59,005 nt of DNA from a virus. Positions 46,132-54,432 of the stretch are shown one piece after another. The notes below the pieces were generated by a model, which saw only the letters and a program-made list of their open reading frames with translations, was not told the origin of the DNA and made no database searches. The translations under genes and the position numbers were made by a program. The first letter of the stretch is position 1. Each line of letters opens with the position of its first letter. Where the stretch lies: IMG/VR virus record IMGVR_UViG_3300047321_000135, positions 1 to 59,005 of that record; one strand, given 5' to 3'.

Positions 46132-46458
46132 TCAACCGGCGAGAAACTCCGCCAGGCGGATGATGTCGTCTGCGGTGTGCTCGGTGCCGGCCAGGTGCTC
46201 CTTCGCGCGGGCCACAAGGGCGTCACGGTCGGTGGTGGCGCCAGCCGACAGGACGTGCTCTGAGGGCTTGTCCACCAGTTCCACCGAGTAGAGCCAGCAT
46301 GCGTGCTCCGCCTCGTCCAGCAGCACGTAGTACGGAAGCCGCGCGTCTCCGAAGTCGGTAGCCTGGATTACCCCGGTCCGGCCGGTGTAGTAGCTGTCAT
46401 CGTCGGCCCGATCGGCCTGAAGGACGCGCACCCGGTCACCAACTCTGATGTCTGCCAT
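46132..46458 (-). CDS. Hypothetical KOW-like small protein
   Basis: 108 aa. IRVGDRVRVLQADRADDDSY then YYTGRTGVI resembles an SH3/KOW-type barrel. The C-terminus has a helical tail ending AEFLAG. It is a paralogue of the 46458-47024 product, which has the same VGDRVR start and the same closing LADYLAG helix. Confidence 0.75.
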   Translation of the reverse strand: MADIRVGDRVRVLQADRADDDSYYTGRTGVIQATDFGDARLPYYVLLDEAEHACWLYSVELVDKPSEHVLSAGATTDRDALVARAKEHLAGTEHTADDIIRLAEFLAG

Positions 46459-47024
46459 CACTTCTCCCCCGCCAGGTAGTCGGCCAGCTCGGTCAGGTCG
46501 AACGCGGTGTAGGTCTGGCTGTTGATCATGAGGTCGGCGGCCTGCTCCAGCAGTGCCGCGCGAGACCGGGTGGGAGCGGAGTCGTCCAGGGCAACGATCT
46601 TCGACGCGTCGATGACGGGCTCGTCGTCGACCCGTTCCACATCGTCGGGGTTCAGGTACCAGAGGCCGTTCGCGCCAGCGCCAGCAACTCGGATGTCGTA
46701 GTCGGCCACATCGCGGACGGTGTAGATCTCGCCAGCCCGCACCCTGGCTCCGCGGGATCCAGCGGTGATGATGCGGACACGGTCGCCGACCTTGATAGCC
46801 GGCTTCGGATCCGCTGCCTTCTCTCCCCCGTCGACCTCGTCGGCCAGTGCCAGGATGCCGCGGGCGAAGGTGCGTGCGTCGGCCGGCGTCAGGAACGGCT
46901 CCGTCGCCATCTCGTCGTCCGCGAACGCTTCGACGATGACGGATGTCCCATTGTGGTACGCCGTCAGACGCTGGCCGTCGTCGTGGCGGCATTGTGCGGT
47001 GTGCTGCGTCCTGTGCTCGGTCAT
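46458..47024 (-). CDS. Hypothetical KOW-like protein with N-terminal extension
   Basis: 188 aa. N-terminal 70 residues (HNGTSVIVEAFADDEMATEP) then IKVGDRVRIITAGSRGARVR … VRDVADYDIRVAG, an SH3-like barrel, then a helical C-terminus. Stop/start overlap (TGATG) with its paralogue. ATG 47024 has AGGAGAGAGC upstream. Confidence 0.75.
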   Translation of the reverse strand: MTEHRTQHTAQCRHDDGQRLTAYHNGTSVIVEAFADDEMATEPFLTPADARTFARGILALADEVDGGEKAADPKPAIKVGDRVRIITAGSRGARVRAGEIYTVRDVADYDIRVAGAGANGLWYLNPDDVERVDDEPVIDASKIVALDDSAPTRSRAALLEQAADLMINSQTYTAFDLTELADYLAGEK

Positions 47025-47054
47025 GCTCTCTCCTCTGTCGTCATGCTCAGTAGC

Positions 47055-47074
47055 TCCGTAAGTCGACTCACGGA
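47055..47074. promoter_or_regulatory. Type A palindromic operator A8
   Basis: TCCGTAAGTCGACTCACGGA, 2 bp past the stop of the 46-aa gene. Confidence 0.82.
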
Positions 47075-47076
47075 GG

Positions 47077-47217
47077 TCAGTCGACGAACTCCGCATCGAA
47101 GAGGCGGGAGTCCTCCAGCGCCTCCACGGCCGCCAGGACGTCGGCACCCCACAGGGCGGCCTCCTCCGGGCGGACTCCCTGGAGGTCGTAGTCGTCAAGG
47201 GACGGGTACGGGTACAT
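47077..47217 (-). CDS. 46-aa acidic peptide
   Basis: MYPYPSLDDYDLQGVRPEEA followed by ALWGADVLAAVEALEDSRLF. ATG 47217 follows AGGAGAAAACCC. Downstream of the sigma factor gene in the same direction; stop adjacent to A8. Acidic and helical, so a sigma-binding or anti-sigma role is possible but unproven. Confidence 0.62.
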   Translation of the reverse strand: MYPYPSLDDYDLQGVRPEEAALWGADVLAAVEALEDSRLFDAEFVD

Positions 47218-47243
47218 GGGTTTTCTCCTGTCGAGTGAGTGCT

Positions 47244-48020
47244 TTACGCGGCGATGTTGTGGCGGCCGGCCACGGCGCGGGCGTTGTCGATTCCGCGGGT
47301 GCGGAGGACGCGAAGGGGAGCCTTCTTGACCTGGAGGTCCGCGCTTGCCTCGTCCTCCGTCAGACGCTGCATGCCGATGCCGTAGAAGGCGCGGAGTGCG
47401 AATGCCTGGCGCTGCGGAATCTCCGTCAGCAGCCAGCGGGCCAGGTCGCGGCGCGCGGTGGTGTCGGTGAAATCCGACGAGGCGTCGGGGATGAGATCAG
47501 AGAGCAGGATGCTTCCGTCCTCCCCCACGGCGCCCCGGACGACATCCTGTGGGGCGTCCAGACACTGCGTCTCCGCAATTGCTTCACGAATTGCCACGAA
47601 CGCTTCACGCGACATCCGTCGACGGGGGTCAGTGTCGCTGGATACGATCATCCAAGCGCCTTCGACGTCGCCTTCCGTGTCCCAGAGTGCCCGCCGCACA
47701 CGCAGTGCCGCGGACGCATCCACGGAGAGCTGCGTCGTGGAGCCGAGCCACTCCTCCGCAACGGCGCGGCGGATGGCGTTGTATGCGTAGGTGGCAAGCG
47801 TGGCGGCGCTGGCCTCGGTGTCGTAGGAGCGGGTGTTCTGGAGGAGTACCGCGCGTGCCTCCTGGATCAGGTCGTCGTTCTGCTCCCGCGTTGCACCCGG
47901 CGCCGTGGTCCGGATGATCCGCCACATCATCGGCTCGTATGCGCTGATGATCTCCCACATGGCGTCCTGGTCGCCGGCCTGCGCTGCCTGGATCTGCTCG
48001 GTGGTGACGGTGGTCGACAT
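47244..48020 (-). CDS. Phage sigma-70-like factor
   Basis: 258 aa. Residues about 10-90 match sigma region 2: AAQAGDQDAMWEIISAYEPM, NDDLIQEARAVLLQNTRSYD, TYAYNAIRRAVAEEW (the DDLIQEA core and the melting helix). Region 4 lies at about 205-250: FALRAFYGIGMQRLTEDEAS, with RTRGIDNAR as the recognition helix. Region 1 and most of region 3 are short or missing. It is expressed from its own copy of the conserved promoter (P4), which fits autoactivation. It probably directs host RNA polymerase to P1-P4. Confidence 0.85.
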   Translation of the reverse strand: MSTTVTTEQIQAAQAGDQDAMWEIISAYEPMMWRIIRTTAPGATREQNDDLIQEARAVLLQNTRSYDTEASAATLATYAYNAIRRAVAEEWLGSTTQLSVDASAALRVRRALWDTEGDVEGAWMIVSSDTDPRRRMSREAFVAIREAIAETQCLDAPQDVVRGAVGEDGSILLSDLIPDASSDFTDTTARRDLARWLLTEIPQRQAFALRAFYGIGMQRLTEDEASADLQVKKAPLRVLRTRGIDNARAVAGRHNIAA

Positions 48021-48049
48021 GTGGGCTCCTCGTGAGTTCGTCTTGTGTC

Positions 48050-48089
48050 TCAGTTATGTGGGGGTAGAGCGAAGATGTTTCACGTGACT
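48050..48089 (-). promoter_or_regulatory. Conserved phage promoter element P4 (sigma gene)
   Basis: Minus strand CGTGAAACAT, 11 bases, CCCCACATAACT, about 30 bp before the sigma ATG. Confidence 0.78.
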
Positions 48090-48168
48090 TTTGTGACCTG
48101 GACCACACAGCTAGGCGGTCGTCAGGGCGCGACAAGCCGCCGCGTGTCCGGGTAGTGGTGAGTTGAAG

Positions 48169-48196
48169 GCGCCCCCCGTGTCGGCCCGGGGGTGCG
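48169..48196 (-). terminator. GC hairpin after the 48230-48451 gene
   Basis: GCGCCCCCCG / CGGGGGTGCGC-type arms. The rest of 48090-48200 shows no gene. Confidence 0.55.
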
Positions 48197-48202
48197 CGGT
48201 GC

Positions 48203-48222
48203 TCCGTGAGTCGCCTTACGGA
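48203..48222. promoter_or_regulatory. Type A palindromic operator A9
   Basis: TCCGTGAGTCGCCTTACGGA, one centre mismatch, just after the stop of the 48230-48451 gene. Confidence 0.75.
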
Positions 48223-48229
48223 GGTCGGA

Positions 48230-48451
48230 TCAGGCGGGCAGATCCTTCACGGGCCAGCCGAACGCGTCGGCGATACCCACGTCGGCCATGGCCTGTGCGC
48301 AGCACTCCCAGCCGGCCATCCGGTAGAGCGCCGTGACGTCGAGCCAGGCGACACCGTCGTTCATCAGCTGCGCATCGAGCAGCCCCGCCATCTCGTGCAG
48401 AGCGCCCAATTCGTCAGGCGTCCTCTGCGGTCCCGTCAGCATGATCGTCAT
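48230..48451 (-). CDS. Hypothetical small protein
   Basis: 73 aa (MTIMLTGPQRTPDELGALHE) from ATG 48451, with GGGGG 5 bases upstream. Helical. Overlaps the end of the 48414-48815 gene. Confidence 0.7.
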   Translation of the reverse strand: MTIMLTGPQRTPDELGALHEMAGLLDAQLMNDGVAWLDVTALYRMAGWECCAQAMADVGIADAFGWPVKDLPA

Positions 48452-48815
48452 TGAATCCCCCCGGGACTAGGACCGGCTCCTCCCCCTCCCATCGGGCGAG
48501 TGCGCGATCCATTGATGCGGTGGTGCCTCTCACGTAAGCGACCGCGTAGGTCACGTAGTTGGCACCGGTTTTCAGTTCTTCGAGCAGAGCTTCCCGGGCG
48601 GAGTCAAGTGCTGTTCGCTCGGTCGGGCGGGAGGGGCCAGAGGTTGCCTTCCGACCGGTTCCGTCCGGGTCCACGTCGGGCAACCTCCCCGGCATGGTCA
48701 CTGCGTCGTCGTAGACGGAGATCATGTGACGTAGCTCGGCCAGCTCCCGTTCAAGAGCGTCGGCCAAAGTAGTCAAATGTTGTCCTTCTGCGACGTGATG
48801 AGGACTGTAGGTCAC
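48414..48815 (-). CDS. Hypothetical coiled-coil protein
   Basis: 133 aa from GTG 48815 (GGAGG 4 bases upstream). TTLADALERELAELRHMISV, then AREALLEELKTGANYVTYAV: two helices. Downstream of the double type B region at 48905-48972, so probably repressed in the lysogen. Confidence 0.72.
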   Translation of the reverse strand: MTYSPHHVAEGQHLTTLADALERELAELRHMISVYDDAVTMPGRLPDVDPDGTGRKATSGPSRPTERTALDSAREALLEELKTGANYVTYAVAYVRGTTASMDRALARWEGEEPVLVPGGFNDDHADGTAEDA

Positions 48816-48904
48816 TGCACCTCCACGGGCAATTGCCAGACGGCGGGATCATGATGGGTGTTACCTGGGGTATGCACCGATTTGACCGGTGAGTGTGTAC
48901 TGAG

Positions 48905-48970
48905 AGTTAGTCATACTTGTGTCGGCCGACCCATCCGACCTGCGGTTTTGTCGGCCGACTCAAGACACGG
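48905..48970 (-). promoter_or_regulatory. Double type B promoter/operator region B5-B6
   Basis: Two half-preserved sites, ACTTGTGTCGGCCGAC (48915-48930) and GTCGGCCGACTCAAG (48950-48964). ATGGGT, 18 bp, CTAACT forms the promoter towards the 48414-48815 gene. The 48816-49045 gap has no gene. Confidence 0.6.
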
Positions 48971-49045
48971 CCTGTCCCACAGCCGTGACCAACTCGTTAT
49001 CTTCTGAAGTTGTGAAGAACGTGTGCGCGGTCGATATCGATCTTG

Positions 49046-49465
49046 TTATGCGCGCTCCGTAACCGGCATGTCGCCGTCCGTATCTAGCTGACCTGCAACA
49101 AGCGGGAGCCATTCGGACATGTCCAGGTCGCTCTTCTCCCGGTTGCACCCGGCGCACGCCGGAGCGAGATTGCCCCACTCGTGAACGCCCCCTTTTGCAA
49201 CCGGAGTTATGTGGTCCACTTCGGCTACAACCATTGGGCCGAATGACGAGTCACAGTAAGCACAGGCCCACCACTCCAACTCCTCCCACCGTCGCAGAAC
49301 GTCACGGCGAGAGGGGCCGGAGTCGGGCTCCGCGGGACGCATACGGGGCGAAATGGATACAGGTCGAGCCACGGACCGGGCGGCAGAGGGACGGAATCCC
49401 GCCACCGCCCGGTCAACTCCGGTCACGCGTTGGACAGATGGCGCTGGCAAGCGACGGGCAGTCAC
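49046..49465 (-). CDS. HNH endonuclease, downstream of DNA polymerase
   Basis: 139 aa from GTG 49465, overlapping the polymerase stop as GTGA. CAYCDSSFGPMVVAEVDHIT then PVAKGGVHEWGNLAPACAGC and NREKSD: complete HNH with DH, N and both zinc Cys pairs. A homing or free-standing nuclease; with 51387-51878 it flanks the polymerase gene. Confidence 0.87.
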   Translation of the reverse strand: MTARRLPAPSVQRVTGVDRAVAGFRPSAARSVARPVSISPRMRPAEPDSGPSRRDVLRRWEELEWWACAYCDSSFGPMVVAEVDHITPVAKGGVHEWGNLAPACAGCNREKSDLDMSEWLPLVAGQLDTDGDMPVTERA

Positions 49466-51390
49466 TTCCGAGCCTCCTCCGCAGCGCGGGCGGCGTCCGG
49501 GTGCGCTGCGTACCAGCTGTCGTTCGCCATCATCGTGTCCGCCTTCTTCATGTAGAGAGATCCCCACGACGCTCCGCCGACGTCAGGATCCGTCCCCAGC
49601 GGGATGCCGCGGAGAGACATCGTCATCGCCTCCCCGATCTCCCGGGCGACTTCCGCAGCGTCGTTGTCAGTGGCGTCTGCGACGATTTCATCGTGAACGG
49701 GAAGCAGCACATGAGGAGTGAGACCACGGGCGTGGATCTCCAAGAGCCCCTGCGCGAAGATGTCGCGCGCGGTGCTCTGGATCTCCCCGTTGAAGCTGGC
49801 GTATGCCGCGTCCCTGTCGAAGACGAGTCGCCGGCCGGAAGGGGTGCGGAGCGTGTACCCGTCGCGGATGACCTGACCCTGGAGGTTCCTGATGTAGCGG
49901 GCCAGTTGCGGGTACGTCCGCTTGTAACCCTTCACGGCATCCTGCGCGGCAGCCAGGGAGAGCCCGGTCTGAGCAGCGATCGTCTTACCGCCTCCCCCAT
50001 ACGCGACGCCCAACTGAACGACCTTCGCCACCTTCCTCTGAGCGGGAGTGAAATCGGGGCCGTACACGCTCGCGGCCGTCAGATTGTGGAGGTCGTCCCC
50101 ACGGAGGATCGCTGCCGTCATCCGTTCGTCGCCCGACAACGCCGCCATGACGCGCGGCTCAACGGATTTGTAGTCGACCGAGATCATCCGGTGTCCCTCG
50201 TCGGCGATGACGCCATGACGGATAGTCCACAGTCCCGAAGGCAGTTGCTGGAAGGGCGGATCCGAGATCGACATACGCGCCGTCCGTGCCGCAAGTGCGC
50301 CGATCTTCGGATGCACCCGGTCGTTCTCGTCGGCCGTCCGGAGCATCGCCTCCGCGTAGGACGTGCGCCACTTCGACGCCCGCTTACTGCGAAGCACCGC
50401 CATGGCGAGCGGGTTGGGAGTCCGGGACTCGATGGGCTCCCAAGCCTTGTCGACGTCAGCGAGGCGCTTCAACACGTTGCCGTCGACCTGGACCGCTCCG
50501 CCGGCGGTCCGCTCCGGAATGTGCTCGCCCATACCGAGCAGCGCTTCAGAGAGCTGCTTCGTACTGTTGACGTTGGCGACGCCGTACTTCTTTGCCTCCT
50601 CCGCCCACCGCGCGGATTCCTCCAGCAGCTCCGCGGAGAGTTTCGTGATGTACTCGCGGTTGATGCGCATGCCGCGTCGCTCAACGAGGGCGCAGACGTA
50701 GCCCACCTCGTGCTCGAAAGGGATGAGCGACGGATTGATTCCGAGTTCCTTGACGCGTGCCTGGAGCTTGGGAAGGAGTCGGGACGTCAGGATCACGTCG
50801 CCCGCAGCGTACGAGAGAAACTTCGGGTTGTTGATGTCGATGTGTCGCCAGCCGCTGTCCTTGGTGTGGCCGATCTTGTGGAACTCCTCGTACAGACCGG
50901 CGGCCGTGTCCGGGGCGGACGGATCCACGTAGTGCGCGGACGCGTCTTTGAGCCCGTTTCCTACACCCCCCTGGTCCCTCCGGCGAGGGTCTGCGAGATG
51001 ACTATGGATGTAGGTATCCAGCACCTTCGGCGCCATCATCTCCAGCGTGACGCCGGGAAGGTGGCGGTCGAACGCCAGCATGTCGAAGTTGCGATTCTGC
51101 ATGGACATCATCGGCAGGGTCTGGATCGCCCACGCAGCCAGCTGCTGCAGCTCCGACCCCAGTTCGACGCGCAAAACCCAACCCTGATCCGCGGTGCCGA
51201 ACTGCACGGTCCGCAGGAAGTGCCCCGGGATGAAGGTCCCTAGCCCCACCGTCTCGCTGTCCACCGCCACTCGGATCCCGCGGTTGGCGCAGTCCGTAAT
51301 GTACTCACGGAAGAGTCGGAAGTCGTCGGCGTTCTCCGGCACGTAAGCCGGAAGGTCCTGCCCCAGTACGGGGAAGCTGTGCATGATCAC
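49462..51390 (-). CDS. DNA polymerase I (family A)
   Basis: 642 aa from GTG 51390, which overlaps the HNH stop (GTGA) and has GGGGGAG 6 bases upstream. Residues about 35-180 are a 3'-5' exonuclease domain (VAVDSETVGLG with the first Asp/Glu, then MQNRNFDMLAFD and DYxxxD-like SYAAGDV). The polymerase part has motif A SVDYKSVEPRVMAALSGD, motif B RKVAKVVQLGVAYGGG and motif C LLPVHDEIVAD. Phage replicative polymerase, lacking the 5'-3' domain. Confidence 0.92.
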   Translation of the reverse strand: MIMHSFPVLGQDLPAYVPENADDFRLFREYITDCANRGIRVAVDSETVGLGTFIPGHFLRTVQFGTADQGWVLRVELGSELQQLAAWAIQTLPMMSMQNRNFDMLAFDRHLPGVTLEMMAPKVLDTYIHSHLADPRRRDQGGVGNGLKDASAHYVDPSAPDTAAGLYEEFHKIGHTKDSGWRHIDINNPKFLSYAAGDVILTSRLLPKLQARVKELGINPSLIPFEHEVGYVCALVERRGMRINREYITKLSAELLEESARWAEEAKKYGVANVNSTKQLSEALLGMGEHIPERTAGGAVQVDGNVLKRLADVDKAWEPIESRTPNPLAMAVLRSKRASKWRTSYAEAMLRTADENDRVHPKIGALAARTARMSISDPPFQQLPSGLWTIRHGVIADEGHRMISVDYKSVEPRVMAALSGDERMTAAILRGDDLHNLTAASVYGPDFTPAQRKVAKVVQLGVAYGGGGKTIAAQTGLSLAAAQDAVKGYKRTYPQLARYIRNLQGQVIRDGYTLRTPSGRRLVFDRDAAYASFNGEIQSTARDIFAQGLLEIHARGLTPHVLLPVHDEIVADATDNDAAEVAREIGEAMTMSLRGIPLGTDPDVGGASWGSLYMKKADTMMANDSWYAAHPDAARAAEEARK

Positions 51391-51878
51391 TTGAGGCTCC
51401 CCCATCGCTGACCGCTGCTGATTTTCGTGATGGCCTGACGCTTAACGTCGAACTGGTCCGATATCCACTGATGCGTTCGGCCTGCCGCAAGCCACGCTCG
51501 CACCTGGCGAACGTCGTCGTCCGTCAGCTTCGCGCACCCGTTCTGCATGCCGCACGTGACGGTCCCGTGCCCCTCCTTGTGGCTCGCGTTCTCGACGGGG
51601 TCGGACCACTTCAGGTTGGACAGGCGGTTGTCGGTCTTCACACCGTTCAGGTGCGCACCTTCGGGCCGGTCGGCCGTAGGTTCACCGCGGAAGGCGGTCA
51701 GGACTATCCGGTGCACATACCGCTGAGACTTCCGCCCCTTCGCACACAGGGTCACCGCGTGGTAGCCATCTCCAGAGTTGCGGGGCTTTAGCACCCACCC
51801 GCGGATCCCACGGACGCGCCCCATGTCACTCACGGAGTAGCCCGGCCACCCCTCAACCTCTCTCCACTGCTCACCCAT
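51387..51878 (-). CDS. HNH homing endonuclease (NUMOD4-like)
   Basis: 163 aa from ATG 51878 (GGAGG 4 bases upstream, overlapping the primase stop). WREVEGWPGYSVSDMGRVRG is a NUMOD4 start. VHRIVLTAFRGE then EGAHLNGVKTDNRLSNLKWS is the HNH_3 core (H, N, N). KRQAITKISSGQRWGSLK closes with a DNA-binding helix. It separates the primase-helicase and polymerase genes, a typical homing target. Confidence 0.9.
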   Translation of the reverse strand: MGEQWREVEGWPGYSVSDMGRVRGIRGWVLKPRNSGDGYHAVTLCAKGRKSQRYVHRIVLTAFRGEPTADRPEGAHLNGVKTDNRLSNLKWSDPVENASHKEGHGTVTCGMQNGCAKLTDDDVRQVRAWLAAGRTHQWISDQFDVKRQAITKISSGQRWGSLK

Positions 51879-54358
51879 CACGCCTCCTCCCCAAAGATGT
51901 TGGTCGGACCGGCCGGTACCTCTGCCTCGTCGATGCCCTCCGCAAGTCGACTCGCGCGCTCCTTTTCCTCATCAGTCAGGAGGCGAAGCCCGTCGAAGCC
52001 CCAAGCGCCACGCTTCTTGGCCTTCTTGAACCCGCGGCTCTCAAGCTCCACCGCCAACGCCCAACCCGAGAGCCGTTCCTTACGGTCAAGTCCGGCGTCT
52101 TCCGCCCATTCCGCGTACGCACGCCTGACAGCCATGGGAGCCACTCGCGCGCCGTCCTCGCGGATGGTGCACGCGGTCAGGAACTCCTGGAGGCGGTCCT
52201 CCGACTCCTTGTAGTCCTGCGTGGCAGTGGCGACGGAGGACGGCTCTCCAAGTCCCTGCGCGTACCACTCCACGGCGCCTGCGACGGCCCACGCGAGGAT
52301 CCCCTCCGACTCCGCCCGCAGCTTGGAGGGGAGGGCGGTGTCCTTGTTGCCCAGCGCGTAGGAGAACGTCGCGTCGAAAGGAATCAACTTGACCCGCCTC
52401 CACGTCCCCTCGTCCTGCGACAGGATCGCGGGCTTGAAGTTGCCGGCCACCAGGAGCAGGAACGACGGCACGTAGGTAAAGGGGTTCTGGTTCAGGAAGC
52501 GGCACGTGATCGGGTCGCCGCCCGTGAGCTGCTTCACGAGTGCCTCCGCCAGTCGGCTGTACTTCTCCGTCTCGCTCGCCGTTACGAGCCGCGCACCGCG
52601 CAAGGAGGCCAGCTCCGGGGACGCCTGGCCGACGTTCACCGATTTCTCGAAGGTGTGGAACTGCGTCGCCTGCGTAACACCCTTGAACACGTGGATCAGC
52701 GCGTCCAGGAATACGCTCTTCCCGTTGCTCCCCTGCCCGTGCATGAAGGCGAAGCAGTGCTCAGACGTCGATCCCGTGCAGCCGTAGCCGACGAGCCGGC
52801 GCATGAATCCGGGGAGATCCGGATGCCCGGGGAACACTTCCGTCAGGAACTGATTCCACCGCTCCGCGGGTGCATCAGGATGGTAGGCGACGTCAAGACG
52901 CTTCGTGATCATGTCCGCCGGGGTGTGCGGGTGCAGCTTCCCCGTGCGGAGGTTGATGGTGCCGTTCTCCACACTCAACAGCTCGTGGTTCGCGTCGAAG
53001 TCGCTAGCCTTTGCCGGCACACCGGGGACGCTGGGCAGCTCCTTCATTACGGCGTCGATGCTGCGGTTCGTCAGGGCCTTCAGCGCAAGCTTCCGGTCCG
53101 CGTCCTCTCCCGTGGAGAGCAGTTCCGCGCCCAGCAGGTGCAGGGACTCGCGGACTGCGTTCGCGTCCTGCCGCCACACGCGGCCGTCCCAGACGAGGAA
53201 ACCGAGCCCCGCCGCGTACCGGACTCCGCCCCCCTTGCGCGCCATGAAGTCACGGAGTCGGACCGCAACGCCGACGTCGGAGTTGTCGAACAGCTGACGC
53301 GACGAGACGTCCATCAGCTCCAGGGCTGCATCAGTCGCGGGCATGTCGACCTCCTCCTTCGGCGATGTGGTGGTGGCTGGCTTCGGCTGCTCCAGGGCAA
53401 CGACAGGAGCGGATCGGACTGCGGCATGCAGTGCTGCCGGGAAGGCGTCGGTGTCACGCTCCCGCCAGTCGGTCAGGTCGTCGCCCTCGTGCGGGATCTC
53501 CAGGCGACGAACCATGACGCCGGCGCGGACGAGTGCCTCCGCCAGGGAGTCGGTAAAGCCAGCTCCCGCGCGGTCCCTGTCGCCGCAGATGACGACGTCC
53601 AGGTCCCGCAGCCCGTCGGCCAGTTCGGCGACAAGGGCGGCGTTACGGGCGAGACCAGCCCCGCGGACAGCCACGGCGTCGTAGCCGGCACCGACGGCGC
53701 TAAGTGCGTCGCCCGGTCCTTCGGTGATCAGGATGGTGTCGAAGTTCGCGCCGGAACGAAGGACGCCGTACTTCGCCCACGTCCGCCCCTCCACGTTGGC
53801 CAGGGAGACCCAGCGGGCAGGGCACTTCGTCGACAGGTCGCGGCCCTGCAGCCCGCGAATGACGCCGTCGAAGCCAGCGAGCGGCACCGTCACCCGCGGA
53901 TACCGGGTGAAGCCACGGCTGAGCCAGGGCTGAGGGCGGGCACCCGGCGCGCAGTAACCGACGTTCAGATCTTCGGCCAACTCCGGCGTCACGCCGAAGC
54001 GGTCGAAGATGTAGAAGGCGGCTTCGGAGTCCGGCGCCAGGGCGGCCGACGTCTCGTCGACGAACATCCGCAGACCGGCGATCTCCCCCGGGCCGATGGA
54101 CTCCGGCGCCTTCGCGCTGATGGTGCGCGCGCCCTGGCCGTCGACGTTGTACAGGTCCGGCCCCGTCAGGTTGAGCTTCCGCAGGATCTCCGCCCGGTCA
54201 CAGCCTGTACGGCAGACCATCAGAAGCATGCCGTCCGACTTGAGCGTCAACTTCAGCGACGGGTGATTCTGGTCGTTGTGCGCGGGGCAGAGGGCAAGGT
54301 AGCCGTCGTGGTCCTCCTTCACTCCGCTCAGTCGCCCCAGAATGTCCGTGAGCTTCAA
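51878..54358 (-). CDS. Toprim primase - SF3/D5 helicase
   Basis: 826 aa. Residues 15-60: CPAHNDQNHPSLKL … CRTGC, a CHC2-type zinc finger. TOPRIM around 190-260: DTILITEGPGDALSAVGAGY and VVICGDRDRAGAG. Helicase of SF3/D5 type around 520-640: AFMHGQGSNGKSVFLDALIH (Walker A), FLLLVAGNFKPAI and DEGTWRRVKLIPFD. It primes DNA and unwinds it, feeding the neighbouring polymerase. Operator A10 lies inside its 3' coding end. Confidence 0.92.
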   Translation of the reverse strand: MKLTDILGRLSGVKEDHDGYLALCPAHNDQNHPSLKLTLKSDGMLLMVCRTGCDRAEILRKLNLTGPDLYNVDGQGARTISAKAPESIGPGEIAGLRMFVDETSAALAPDSEAAFYIFDRFGVTPELAEDLNVGYCAPGARPQPWLSRGFTRYPRVTVPLAGFDGVIRGLQGRDLSTKCPARWVSLANVEGRTWAKYGVLRSGANFDTILITEGPGDALSAVGAGYDAVAVRGAGLARNAALVAELADGLRDLDVVICGDRDRAGAGFTDSLAEALVRAGVMVRRLEIPHEGDDLTDWRERDTDAFPAALHAAVRSAPVVALEQPKPATTTSPKEEVDMPATDAALELMDVSSRQLFDNSDVGVAVRLRDFMARKGGGVRYAAGLGFLVWDGRVWRQDANAVRESLHLLGAELLSTGEDADRKLALKALTNRSIDAVMKELPSVPGVPAKASDFDANHELLSVENGTINLRTGKLHPHTPADMITKRLDVAYHPDAPAERWNQFLTEVFPGHPDLPGFMRRLVGYGCTGSTSEHCFAFMHGQGSNGKSVFLDALIHVFKGVTQATQFHTFEKSVNVGQASPELASLRGARLVTASETEKYSRLAEALVKQLTGGDPITCRFLNQNPFTYVPSFLLLVAGNFKPAILSQDEGTWRRVKLIPFDATFSYALGNKDTALPSKLRAESEGILAWAVAGAVEWYAQGLGEPSSVATATQDYKESEDRLQEFLTACTIREDGARVAPMAVRRAYAEWAEDAGLDRKERLSGWALAVELESRGFKKAKKRGAWGFDGLRLLTDEEKERASRLAEGIDEAEVPAGPTNIFGEEA
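51939..51958. promoter_or_regulatory. Type A operator A10, inside coding sequence
   Basis: TCCGCAAGTCGACTCGCGCG, with several mismatches, within codons for RASRLAEG of the primase-helicase. Confidence 0.6.
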
Positions 54359-54397
54359 GGTCTCTCCCCTCGTGGTGGACGGTCTCGATACGCCGAA

Positions 54398-54426
54398 AGC
54401 CCCCGGGACCGAAGTCTCCGGGGGCT
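54398..54426 (-). terminator. Terminator after the 54464-54952 gene
   Basis: AGCCCCCGG / CCGGGGGCT arms with an 11-base loop; TTTCGGCG follows on the minus strand. Confidence 0.75.
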
Positions 54427-54432
54427 GCGTCG

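Noticed and set aside
47077-47217. Toxin-antitoxin or sigma/anti-sigma pair with the sigma gene
   Set aside because: The 46-aa acidic peptide is adjacent but no known anti-sigma or toxin motif is visible; kept only as a remark.
49195-51243. 682-codon plus-strand frame opposite DNA polymerase
   Set aside because: Shadow of the polymerase; no motifs, no ribosome site.
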